From Alicyclobacillus kakegawensis NBRC 103104 (lineage in GTDB: Bacteria; Bacillota; Bacilli; Alicyclobacillales; Alicyclobacillaceae): a DNA stretch of 34,525 bases. The position numbers were made by a program, and so were the translations under genes. Location of the stretch: assembly GCF_001552655.1 (NCBI RefSeq), contig NZ_BCRP01000024.1, forward strand, positions 1 through 34,525, given 5' to 3'. A model generated the notes under the pieces. The model ran no database searches and was not told where the DNA came from. It worked only from the letters and a program-made list of their open reading frames with translations. Each line of letters starts with the position of its first letter. Positions within the stretch are counted from its first letter, which is position 1. Below are positions 23,006 through 30,772 of the stretch, piece after piece.

Positions 23006-24253
23006 TCATTGCACATACGCCATAATGTCGTTGAAGAACCGCTTGACCCCGAATGCCCAATGGGGATCTGTAGCATAGATCCCCCACGGATTTCGAGGAT
23101 CGTTGATCCAGAGAATGGCGTCTTCTCCCTTCGGGGGTGGCACAGACAGCTTGTGCCGGACAGTGTCAGCGGCGATATTGGCCGCATCCGCCAAATTCGT
23201 GTTGTACACCTGCCAGCTGTAGAAGACATTGAACGGATTATTGCGGATCAGGTCGGCGTCCGGGCCAGGTGGAACGAACGCCTGCTCTTGACCCGTGATT
23301 GCGATGAGCAATGCCGGATTGACATCGTATCGCCGAGCAGCCGCACAGATGGTGGCAATGTCGCTACGGGTGAATGTGGATCCCTGCTGCCGTACATAGG
23401 CATAGAGTTTATCAATGGGCAGATTCTGATAACGAAGATTCTTGGGAACCACGTGTTCTCCGACATCCAACTGTATAGCAAGGATTCGTTCTTGCTCTTC
23501 GGTTTGCGCTTCAAGCTGCTGAATCTGGCTGTTTGTCAGATTGAGCCCATCCTGTAGCTGTTTTTGCTTGGACACCAGCGACGCGATTCCACGACTCGCT
23601 AGCACCAAGGACTTCTGCTGCCGCTGCTCGAGTTGAAGTTGAGCTTGTTTCATTTGAAGCAAGTTCCACCCTTTTCGGACCAACGCATTGACATTCTGCT
23701 GCTGCTGGGCTTCATCCGCTCGCAGTTGCCGCTGTAGTGCCTGTATTTCCACAACTGACTTATGTTCCTGCTCCGTTACTGCGGAAATGGTTTGGATCCG
23801 GCTGAGTAAATCGGACCAACTGCTCGCATCGAAGAGAACCTCGATGAGAGGGACATTGCCGTATTCGTAGGTCGCCCGCAGCATGGAGGCGACGTTCTCT
23901 CGGGCGTGCGTCAACTCGTCCTGGGTACGTGCCATCTGTTCATACAACTGTGCCACTTTTTCCTGCAATGTTTTGATGTCCGATTGATTCTGGTCGATTT
24001 GTTGAGAGAGCTGAGAGACCTCCTGGCGCGTTTTGCGAACTTGCTGCTTCAGACGCTCCACTTGCTTGCGTTCTTGAGCGAGTTTCTTCGCGTTTTCATG
24101 GGCGACCTTTTGCAGGTGGACCATCTCTTGTTGCTTTTTACTCAGCGTACTGGCGTGCACTTCTGTACCGAGGCTGCCGGTCAGTAGGCACGCGGCAGTT
24201 GTAGCTGCAGCAAGTTTTAGCAACATACTCGACCCGGCAGTTTCTCTGGTCAC
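23006..24253 (-). CDS. Secreted coiled-coil protein with lysozyme-like C-terminal domain
   Basis: The protein is about 415 aa. GTG at 24253 has AAAGGGGG 8 nt upstream. A signal peptide (MLLKLAAATTAACLLTG, then TEVHAS) is followed by a PcsB/CwlO-type coiled coil (about 35-260) with the hinge VPLIEVLFDASSWSDLLSRI. The C-terminal domain (about 295-415: IATICAAARRYDVNPALLIAITGQEQAF...NPFNVFYSWQV) resembles lytic transglycosylases/glucosaminidases, with a candidate catalytic Glu at about 323. In Gram-positive conjugation, VirB1-like hydrolases open the peptidoglycan. The coiled coil may link it to the membrane machine, as PcsB to FtsEX. It lies 130 nt after the VirD4-like gene. Confidence 0.8.
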   Translation of the reverse strand: MTRETAGSSMLLKLAAATTAACLLTGSLGTEVHASTLSKKQQEMVHLQKVAHENAKKLAQERKQVERLKQQVRKTRQEVSQLSQQIDQNQSDIKTLQEKVAQLYEQMARTQDELTHARENVASMLRATYEYGNVPLIEVLFDASSWSDLLSRIQTISAVTEQEHKSVVEIQALQRQLRADEAQQQQNVNALVRKGWNLLQMKQAQLQLEQRQQKSLVLASRGIASLVSKQKQLQDGLNLTNSQIQQLEAQTEEQERILAIQLDVGEHVVPKNLRYQNLPIDKLYAYVRQQGSTFTRSDIATICAAARRYDVNPALLIAITGQEQAFVPPGPDADLIRNNPFNVFYSWQVYNTNLADAANIAADTVRHKLSVPPPKGEDAILWINDPRNPWGIYATDPHWAFGVKRFFNDIMAYVQ

Positions 24254-24385
24254 TTCAACTTCCCCCTTTAGCTTGTCATTTTTGCAATAGGAATTCCATT
24301 GCGCTTGTAGGTTTCTGATTGTGCTTGTGGCATGGTACAACCTGTCCTTACGAGCGTGGATTTGCCCGCTTGGGGACTTGATCAG

Positions 24386-27187
24386 CTAGGCGCGCACCCG
24401 GTGCCCGCAGGCCGTACAGACCCACACCTTGCGGTTTCCCGACATGCGCAGCTGCATGGGTTCCCCGTCCAATGGACAGTGGGTATGTGGGTCGATCTCC
24501 CCCACCTTGACGTGGCGTGGTGGTGCACCCTGCGTGGAGCGGCGCAAGGATTGGCGGGTCAATTGCTCTCGTTCCTGCCACGGGATCTCCACGCGCGCAG
24601 GTTGAAGCTTTTCGGAGTAATCTTGTTCACGGCGCAGAGTGAGACGTGGCCGGGTGAATTCACGGGTCTGCGTTCTCTGTTGAGACGATGTCTTTGCGCG
24701 CCCTGGTTCCTGTCGGAAGACGGACTTTGAGCTCAAGCTGTCCGTGCGGATTCGGAGCTGGGGGCGAACATATGCGTTGGGCTTTTCTGCCGCCGGTGTG
24801 TTTGTCCGCTCCGCGTCGTCGGGATGGGTGTTCGTCCTCGTGTCATCGGGGTGGTGCCCAAGCGAGTCTTTTTGGACTTTCTCCCCGCCCGGCAATCCAG
24901 GTGGGTCCACGTCTATCGTCCTAGCGTGATCCACCCGCGTCTTCCGTGGTGCATATACGTCCCTGCCCAATGACACCCCCCACCGATACACGTATAAGGT
25001 CTGGTTCCCCAAGGTCAGCAACGGCCACTTGACCCGCGCAACCGTGTCAGCCTTGGGATATACGGACACGGGCCTGGGGCGTCGCTGCCGAACGGATTTT
25101 TTCACTGTCCCGCCAGCGACTTGTTTCATGAGGGAGCGGTTCTCTCCGGGCTCGGTGATCCGCATGCGCACCGGATTTTGGCCTTTCCGCTCCTTGACGC
25201 CGATGTAGATCACTTCGTTTTCCGTGAGACCGTAGCGGATAAAATGGGGCGAAAAACGGTCTACCCACTCTTCTTGTTCCGTTTTGGTGACCAAAGGTTC
25301 GCCCCGGTCCCGGCCGAGTCCCCCCATGCGGATCTGCCGGGTAGAGGTGTTGGTCTTAATCCGTTTGATCCGTCCGCATAACTTGGAGACGGCCTGGGCA
25401 TCATCCGCGCCCAGGTTCGAGAGATACACCCAGTGGCGCGTTGACCCCTCCATTGTCTCTAGGTAACCTTTCCCGACTTGCTCCATTTGTGCCCTCGACT
25501 GCATAGCCATGACCATCGAGTGGCAGTGTTTGCGGCCTTGAGTACGAATCTCATTGATGGACCGGGTGGCATACGATGGATACTCGTCCACGTAGGTGTA
25601 CACTGGCGGTTTGTCGTTATCCTTGCCAGGCCGGTTCAACACCGCCTGTTGTAAGAACACCAGCACCATGCGCCCCACCAGCTTGCCGGTTTCCGTTTGT
25701 CCGGTGATGACAGAAAGCAGCTCACCTTTACGGCCATGCGGGGCACCTTGTTTCCAGGCCTTCAGGTCTTCGGCTTTCGGCCTGGCCCACTCTGGCGGGT
25801 CGATCCAGGTCTCGAAGTCAAAATTCGGCCGTCCCGCCGAGGCCGCCACTTCCGTACCCAACAGTTCCTGCACGTACTGACTGGAGATGAGCACACGAAC
25901 CTTTCCGCGGAGGCCCCGGATGATGTTCTTGTACGCTTCCGCGTTCTTGCCGGTGAGACTTCCGCCAAACTCGTTGATGATGCTGGCGGCTGCACGGCGT
26001 AACATCACTCGCTGGGGTTCGGTAAGCTTGGGCCAAACCACGGTTCGGATCCATTCGGCCCGTGGTTCCGGCAGAGGCTGATCCAGCGCGCCCTGGGCCT
26101 CGTGATCCGCAACCATTTGAACCCTCGTCGCCTCCGTGAACAACTCGTCCATCTGTACGAGATACCGGTCATACCACCCGATCATGTCGATCTCTACCGG
26201 GTTACCCTCGTCGTCAAAGCCGTGCAGGAACTTGTACAGCTGCAGCGAATCCGTCGTCGCTTGAGCAGCCATAATGTCGAAGAACGCCTCTCCCTTGGCA
26301 CGATCGCCGGTCTGTTCGTTCAGCACCACATTGACGTTGTTGATGATCGCGTCAATGTCGTTGCCAGCCAAAGGATTGAACCGGATGTTCGTGGTTTTTC
26401 CCTCTCCCACCTGACCATCAATGATGTGGATCCGCCGCACCGTAAGGCCGAGCTTCTCTGCGTAGCTCTCGATGCTTGGTTCTGGCTGGGGCGAGATCCA
26501 GACCACATTAGCCATGACCCCGCGGGCCAGGGCCTCGAGGTCTTGATAGATCATCGGCTTCATCGTCATGAAGGTCTTGCCGGAACCAATCGGGCCGATA
26601 ATGCCCATGTTGAGAAACCGGTCCTTCGCGCCAATGACCACTCTTTTACCCGCACCCTTCCCGGCGTCCGGCAATCCAGGCTCCGCCTCGCCGATGACCG
26701 TCCCGATGGTCACATCCGGAAAGGTATAGGTGTCTTCCCGACCGCCGCCTTTCGTAATGGGCTGCGTGAGCGAGACCCACAGACGGTTTAAGGCGTATCC
26801 GAACGAATAACCCGAGGCACGTACCATGCCCCAAACAAGCAGTACAATAAGAGCCACGACCAACAACACTGCGACCAGCCCATAGTTAGGGCCATGCACC
26901 GGCAGAACCGGTAGAGCCGATTCGTGATGGTGCGAATCCATCATCGGCATAACCACCCACGTTTGGTGAGGGTGTTTTGCCATAACGTCATTGACGCCTT
27001 GGTACAAGGCATACATCCCGTACCCAGCCGCACCCAATAGTCCCGCCAGAAACAGCCACCTACCGGCGCGCCAGGCGGAACTAGCAAACAGTAGAATCAA
27101 CAGGGCGGGCACCAACAGAAGCAGCGGGTGTGACACAAAAGGTTGCAACGAAAACGACAGGTGCGGAAAAGGCAAAGGACTTGACAT
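24386..27187 (-). CDS. VirD4/TraG-like coupling ATPase with zinc-ribbon tail
   Basis: The 933-aa protein has an N-terminal membrane region with about three segments (20-60 and about 104-121), then a FtsK/VirD4-type motor: Walker A GPIGSGKT (198-205) and Walker B YTYVDEYPSY (about 530). These are joined by a large alpha domain (about 290-430). The region after Walker B (TRSINEIRTQGRKHCHSMVMAMQS) fits the TraG/TraM-recognition family. About 700-890 is basic, Pro/Arg-rich and probably disordered. The last 40 residues hold a zinc ribbon, HCPLDGEPMQ...CTACGHRVRA. In conjugation such proteins bring DNA or protein to the secretion channel. It is the strongest sign that this is a transfer system. Confidence 0.9.
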   Translation of the reverse strand: MSSPLPFPHLSFSLQPFVSHPLLLLVPALLILLFASSAWRAGRWLFLAGLLGAAGYGMYALYQGVNDVMAKHPHQTWVVMPMMDSHHHESALPVLPVHGPNYGLVAVLLVVALIVLLVWGMVRASGYSFGYALNRLWVSLTQPITKGGGREDTYTFPDVTIGTVIGEAEPGLPDAGKGAGKRVVIGAKDRFLNMGIIGPIGSGKTFMTMKPMIYQDLEALARGVMANVVWISPQPEPSIESYAEKLGLTVRRIHIIDGQVGEGKTTNIRFNPLAGNDIDAIINNVNVVLNEQTGDRAKGEAFFDIMAAQATTDSLQLYKFLHGFDDEGNPVEIDMIGWYDRYLVQMDELFTEATRVQMVADHEAQGALDQPLPEPRAEWIRTVVWPKLTEPQRVMLRRAAASIINEFGGSLTGKNAEAYKNIIRGLRGKVRVLISSQYVQELLGTEVAASAGRPNFDFETWIDPPEWARPKAEDLKAWKQGAPHGRKGELLSVITGQTETGKLVGRMVLVFLQQAVLNRPGKDNDKPPVYTYVDEYPSYATRSINEIRTQGRKHCHSMVMAMQSRAQMEQVGKGYLETMEGSTRHWVYLSNLGADDAQAVSKLCGRIKRIKTNTSTRQIRMGGLGRDRGEPLVTKTEQEEWVDRFSPHFIRYGLTENEVIYIGVKERKGQNPVRMRITEPGENRSLMKQVAGGTVKKSVRQRRPRPVSVYPKADTVARVKWPLLTLGNQTLYVYRWGVSLGRDVYAPRKTRVDHARTIDVDPPGLPGGEKVQKDSLGHHPDDTRTNTHPDDAERTNTPAAEKPNAYVRPQLRIRTDSLSSKSVFRQEPGRAKTSSQQRTQTREFTRPRLTLRREQDYSEKLQPARVEIPWQEREQLTRQSLRRSTQGAPPRHVKVGEIDPHTHCPLDGEPMQLRMSGNRKVWVCTACGHRVRA

Positions 27188-27197
27188 GTCCGCACCC

Positions 27198-27650
27198 TCA
27201 GTCCCCGATAAGCTCCCGACCCAACAAATCCAGCAGATGATATTGCCCCACTGGTTCTACCGCCGTGGCAAAGTAAAGCATGTTGGTACGCTCGTCATGT
27301 TGAACAAAGTAACGCCCCACCAGTTCCTCCCCGCGCCGAGTGATCTGCATGGTCCAGCGATCTCCCGGCAGGGTAGCCATCTTCCCCACCGGAACAAAGT
27401 GCAGTTCTCGCTCTCCAAACCGAATGTGTAGCTCTCCATCCGCCCGTCTGATCTCCCAGACCTTGGCCACGCTTTCCACCGGATACGACGCCAGTTTTTC
27501 CTCAACTGTATGGGTGATAAGTTCGATCTGGTTGAAAAGCTCCTCGCACAATCCGGAAAATCTCTTTTCCATCAGAGCGTCCCAGGCGTCCGCTTCCACC
27601 TGTTGCTGGACTCGCTTGGCTACCGACTCGACCAATTCTTGAATATCCAT
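27198..27650 (-). CDS. Unknown protein preceding the VirD4-like gene
   Basis: The 150-aa protein (ATG 27650, GTG 27653 also possible; AGGTGGGG upstream) starts MDIQELVESVAKRVQQQ. The first 60 residues are helical with coiled-coil character. The rest is beta-rich (GELHIRFGERELHFVPVGKM, then WTMQITRRGEELVGRYFVQH). There are no cysteines or transmembrane segments. It ends 10 nt before the VirD4-like gene, so it may be a cytoplasmic partner or chaperone of the coupling protein. I do not recognise it. It is the first gene after box 5. Confidence 0.65.
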   Translation of the reverse strand: MDIQELVESVAKRVQQQVEADAWDALMEKRFSGLCEELFNQIELITHTVEEKLASYPVESVAKVWEIRRADGELHIRFGERELHFVPVGKMATLPGDRWTMQITRRGEELVGRYFVQHDERTNMLYFATAVEPVGQYHLLDLLGRELIGD

Positions 27651-27698
27651 CACGCCCCACCTCCGACGTCCATTTTGAGGTGGACTTCAGCTCGGAAA

Positions 27699-27715
27699 AT
27701 GCAATTTTGATGCAA
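27699..27715 (-). promoter_or_regulatory. Box 5: direct-repeat regulatory site in a divergent promoter region
   Basis: Minus-strand TTGCATCAAAATTGCAT, followed by TTTT. It lies in the 114-bp gap between the minus-strand VirD4 block and the plus-strand ribbon-helix-helix gene, so one site could control both directions. Confidence 0.72.
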
Positions 27716-27764
27716 GTTGACGTATCATACAGGTAAATAACCGTTTGAAAGAAGTGAGTATCCA

Positions 27765-28145
27765 TTGCCACGTCCACCTAAACGCGACGAGGAAAAACGG
27801 ACACATCGACTTACGGTGTACCTCACCGAGGAAGAGCGGGAGATGCTAGGTCTATTGGCCGAACGGGAGAACCGGCCCATGACACAGGTTCTGGTCTTGG
27901 CGATGAAGGAGTATCTCTCGAATCGACTCAATCCACCCGAACCACTCAAGAAAGCGATGTGGGAGCGAATCATGCGGGAGGAACGGGTATGGCTCAAGGG
28001 ATTTGTCTGTAGAAACGGCCACCCCTTCTGGATTGAAGCAGCAGAGCCGATGCAACCTGACATCTGCCCGGTCTGCCGAAGTGAGCGACAACTTGCTCGA
28101 ACGTGGGAAGGAATCATTCAGCGCGGACACGAAATATACAGGTAA
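27765..28145 (+). CDS. Ribbon-helix-helix DNA-binding protein with zinc-knuckle tail, candidate regulator
   Basis: The 126-aa protein starts MPRPPKRDEEKRTHRLTVYLTEEEREML. The strand RTHRLTVYLT followed by two helices (EREMLGLLAERENR, MTQVLVLAMKEYL) is a CopG/Arc-type ribbon-helix-helix fold. The second half has VCRNGHPFWIEA and CPVCRSE, a likely zinc knuckle with Cys/His ligands. Such proteins bind tandem DNA repeats as dimers. It is transcribed away from the VirD4 block and shares the intergenic region with box 5, so it is the natural candidate for the boxes' regulator, with autoregulation. The ATG-side ribosome binding site is weak (GAAAGAAGTGAG). Confidence 0.75.
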   Translation: MPRPPKRDEEKRTHRLTVYLTEEEREMLGLLAERENRPMTQVLVLAMKEYLSNRLNPPEPLKKAMWERIMREERVWLKGFVCRNGHPFWIEAAEPMQPDICPVCRSERQLARTWEGIIQRGHEIYR

Positions 28146-28267
28146 AAAACGTTGGTTGTAAATCACCGATACACAATTTCTATTAAAAAGTCTCTTTTGT
28201 AATTTTTGTTTCTTTTATGGGCATCCTGCTATTGTAGCCTCGTAGAGGCGAGATAGGAGGTTCTCAT
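28146..28267 (+). other. AT-rich gap with possible left end of the IS1595-type element
   Basis: This is an AT-rich stretch. The sequence GGGCATCCTGCTATTGTAGCC at about 28219-28239 looks like an IS1595-type inverted repeat and could be the element's left end. I did not find its inverted partner after the transposase gene, so the element is not delimited. Confidence 0.35.
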
Positions 28268-29425
28268 GTGGATTGGCGGACAGTTTTCCAGGACTTCGAG
28301 AACCTCGACCACGAACAAAAACTGGAGCTCTTTCGGGCCATTCGAAGCGCTCTGTTTCCGGACACCCCGCAACCACTCGCAGCCTTAGTGGGCGAACTCC
28401 GGGAAGCTCGGTTTGCGCAAGCCATCACCTGTCCTCATTGCCATAGTCGGTCTGTGAAGTGCAACGGAAAGTATCGGTCCCGTCAGCGATACTTGTGTCG
28501 TGGATTCGGTAAGAGCTTCAATTACTTGACCGCCAGCCCCATCGCTGGTACGCACTATCCGGAGCTGTGGCAACGCTACTTTGAGTGCATGGTGGAGGGG
28601 CTCTCCCTCCCCAAGATTCCGAAGAAGCTCGGTATCCATGTCAGTACCGCTTTCTATTGGCGGCATAAGATCCTGAATGCAATCCGAGCGCTGGGCTCTG
28701 ATATGCTCTCGGGCATCGTGGAATCTGATGAGACGTTCTTCCTGGAATCCATGAAAGGCAAGAAGCACATTCCTCACCGGCAGGCCCGTAGACGTGGGGG
28801 AAAGTCGCAGTACAAAGGGATTAGCCACGAACAGATTTGTGTACTGGTAGCCTTGGACTGCAATGGCGGCATCGTATCGCAGGTTGCAGGAAGAGGCCGG
28901 CCCACAGCGATTGACATAAACAACGTCCTGGGACAGTATATTTCTCCTACCGTGACACTTTGCACGGACTCGGTCACAAGCTATAAGAAATTCGCTCAAA
29001 TGAAAGGTCTGGTGCATTATCGACTGAACGCCAACAAAGGCATTCGTACGAAGAAGGGCATATACCATATTCAGCACGTGAACGCCTACCATCGAAGGTT
29101 GAAGAGCTGGATGGAACGATTCAATGGTGTAGCGACGAGATATTTAGGCAATTATCTGTTCTGGTTCCGATTCCTGGAGATGCATAAAGGGATGGGGAAA
29201 GCCCAGCAACGACGGATTCTGCTGATTCAGGCGTGTCGTAAGCCGATAAAGACGCCTGTTCACGTGTTGAAAGCGGCCTTGCGGCCTTTCCCATTTTCCG
29301 TATCTTATCCAAATATAAAACGTTGCTACACATGGAAGACGATTGAAAGGGCCGGTATGAATATGCTGTTGCTGTCCTCTGACGAGATGTTGACAAGCCG
29401 AACGAAAATACACAAAATATATTAA
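28268..29425 (+). CDS. IS1595-family (ISXO2-like) DDE transposase
   Basis: The 385-aa protein (GTG start, AGGAGG 7 nt upstream) has an N-terminal zinc ribbon CPHC...YLCRGFGKSFN. The fourth Cys, expected in CRGCGKSF, is replaced by Phe (residue 80). A helical domain follows, then the ISXO2-like DDE domain: VESDETFF (D154), LCTDSVTSY (D234) and HRRLKSWMERFNGVATRYL. The last 50 residues (after about 335) are unusual and may read into the element's flank. The transposition core looks intact, but the missing zinc ligand may reduce DNA binding. It separates the regulator from the carbonic anhydrase. Confidence 0.88.
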   Translation: MDWRTVFQDFENLDHEQKLELFRAIRSALFPDTPQPLAALVGELREARFAQAITCPHCHSRSVKCNGKYRSRQRYLCRGFGKSFNYLTASPIAGTHYPELWQRYFECMVEGLSLPKIPKKLGIHVSTAFYWRHKILNAIRALGSDMLSGIVESDETFFLESMKGKKHIPHRQARRRGGKSQYKGISHEQICVLVALDCNGGIVSQVAGRGRPTAIDINNVLGQYISPTVTLCTDSVTSYKKFAQMKGLVHYRLNANKGIRTKKGIYHIQHVNAYHRRLKSWMERFNGVATRYLGNYLFWFRFLEMHKGMGKAQQRRILLIQACRKPIKTPVHVLKAALRPFPFSVSYPNIKRCYTWKTIERAGMNMLLLSSDEMLTSRTKIHKIY

Positions 29426-29466
29426 ACAAATAGGTTTTATGTCCATTAAACGAGGAGGCTGCTCAC

Positions 29467-29973
29467 ATGTCCCAAGTGGAAAAGCTACTGGAAGCGAATC
29501 AGGCGTACGCAGAACGGTTTTCCCAGGGTGAATTGCCCATTCCCCCGACGAAGAAAATCGCTGTACTCACCTGCATGGATGCTAGAATTGACCCCCTGCA
29601 AGCCCTGGGTGCGGAACTGGGGGACATTCATGTGATTCGAAATGCAGGGGGCCGCGTGACAGAGGATACGATTCGCTCGCTCGTGATTTCTGAACAGCTG
29701 CTGGGGACCAATGAAATCCTTGTGCTTCACCACACGGATTGCGGGATGCTGACGTTCAAAAATGAGGATCTTTACGATAAGGTTTCTCAGCGTCTTGGCC
29801 CGGATTCTGCCACAGCCGCTTCAAAAATAGACTTTTTGCCATTCGGTGATTTAGAGCAGAGCGTCCGTGACGACATCAAGGTACTTCGCGATTCCCCCCT
29901 GATTCCGAAGGATGTTCCCATCTATGGCGCGATCTACGACGTCCACACGGGTAAAATCACTCGACTCACGTAA
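29467..29973 (+). CDS. Beta-class carbonic anhydrase
   Basis: The 168-aa protein has the beta-CA zinc site: C36 in TCMDAR (with the Asp/Arg dyad D38, R40), then H89 and C92 in HHTDCGM. It interconverts CO2 and bicarbonate. The length is that of compact clade-D-type bacterial enzymes. AGGAGG lies about 7 nt before the ATG. It is a single gene between two transposase loci, so it looks like a passenger brought by element rearrangement. It has no link to the pilus system. Confidence 0.95.
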   Translation: MSQVEKLLEANQAYAERFSQGELPIPPTKKIAVLTCMDARIDPLQALGAELGDIHVIRNAGGRVTEDTIRSLVISEQLLGTNEILVLHHTDCGMLTFKNEDLYDKVSQRLGPDSATAASKIDFLPFGDLEQSVRDDIKVLRDSPLIPKDVPIYGAIYDVHTGKITRLT

Positions 29974-30030
29974 AACGAGCATTTTCCTTTAGACAAAGCT
30001 ATGAGGAATCGAGACCGCCAACCTGAACAA

Positions 30031-30062
30031 CACTCTCTAACCATGCGGGGAGTGCCTTTATT
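30031..30062 (+). terminator. Terminator of the carbonic anhydrase gene
   Basis: A stem CACTCTCT/GGGGAGTG (with G-T pairs) at 30031-30038/30047-30054 is followed by CCTTTATTTATG, about 60 nt past the stop. Confidence 0.5.
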
Positions 30063-30087
30063 TATGGACCCCAGTGTACTACGCCTA

Positions 30088-30745
30088 GTAGTGTCCGGTA
30101 TGCTGTGTAAAAAGGCTCGTGCTCTTGGATATGTAAAATGAGCCATTCGCCCCCCTGGTAGAATGTGAGATTGGCAAGACCACACTACAGGGGAGGAAGA
30201 GCAAATGGCTCAGTATCAGAATACCGTGGACGACCAGATTTTGAAAGGTCTCTTTCAGCAGGATGGCGGTGTGGCCAAGTTGGTAGAGCAGGTGCTTAAC
30301 CAGATCCTGCAGTCTCAGGTTACCGAACAATTGAAGGCCGCTCCATATGAACGCACCGAAGCACGCCAAGGTTACCGAAACGGCACACTCCCCCATACCC
30401 TGACAACCCGTGTCGGCCGACTGGTCCTACGTGTGCCTCGGGTTCGGAACGGCCAGTTCTCCACGGAACTGTTCACCCGCTACCAGCGCAGTGAACAAGC
30501 CCTGGTATTAGCCTTGATGGAGATGGTGATGAACGGCGTCTCCACCCGCAAGGTGGCTAAAATCACAGAGGAACTGTACGGAACCGATCGCACAGCCTAC
30601 CGCCCTGCTGGGTGGGGCAAAGTAGAACGCCTGTTCCGGTTTCTCGACACAAGCTTCATCCCCGAAGCCTACGAACAAGTCGAGGCGGGGCATATCCGGA
30701 CGCTTGGCGAGTTGAATGACGCATTTTGGGCCAAATTCGACATGC
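30088..30745 (+). pseudogene. Chimeric transposase remnant: IS256 N-terminus joined to an rve-type C-terminus
   Basis: From 30205 the frame reads as the N-terminal about 127 residues of an IS256/MULE-type transposase (AQYQNTVDDQILKGLF...APYERTEARQGYRNG...KITEELYGT), preceded by a plausible IS256 left end at about 30088. At about 30586 it changes abruptly to GWGKVERLFRFLDTSF...GHIRTLGELNDAFWA, the C-terminal signature of an rve/IS481-type DDE transposase. That stops matching near 30745, and the open frame runs on to 30834 over the end of ydjM. Both transposases lack their catalytic cores, so this is a scar of two nested insertions. Confidence 0.75.
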
Positions 30746-30772
30746 ATCTTTTAACCTGCGTATTTCTCGAAC

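Noticed and set aside
6460-27650. Relaxase, VirB4 or secretin genes
   Set aside because: None of the proteins shows relaxase HUH/Tyr motifs, a VirB4-type ATPase or secretin repeats. The only motor ATPases are the VirD4-like and CpaF proteins.
28219-29440. Defining both IS1595 ends
   Set aside because: Only a left-end-like sequence was seen; no inverted partner was found to the right, so the element was not delimited.
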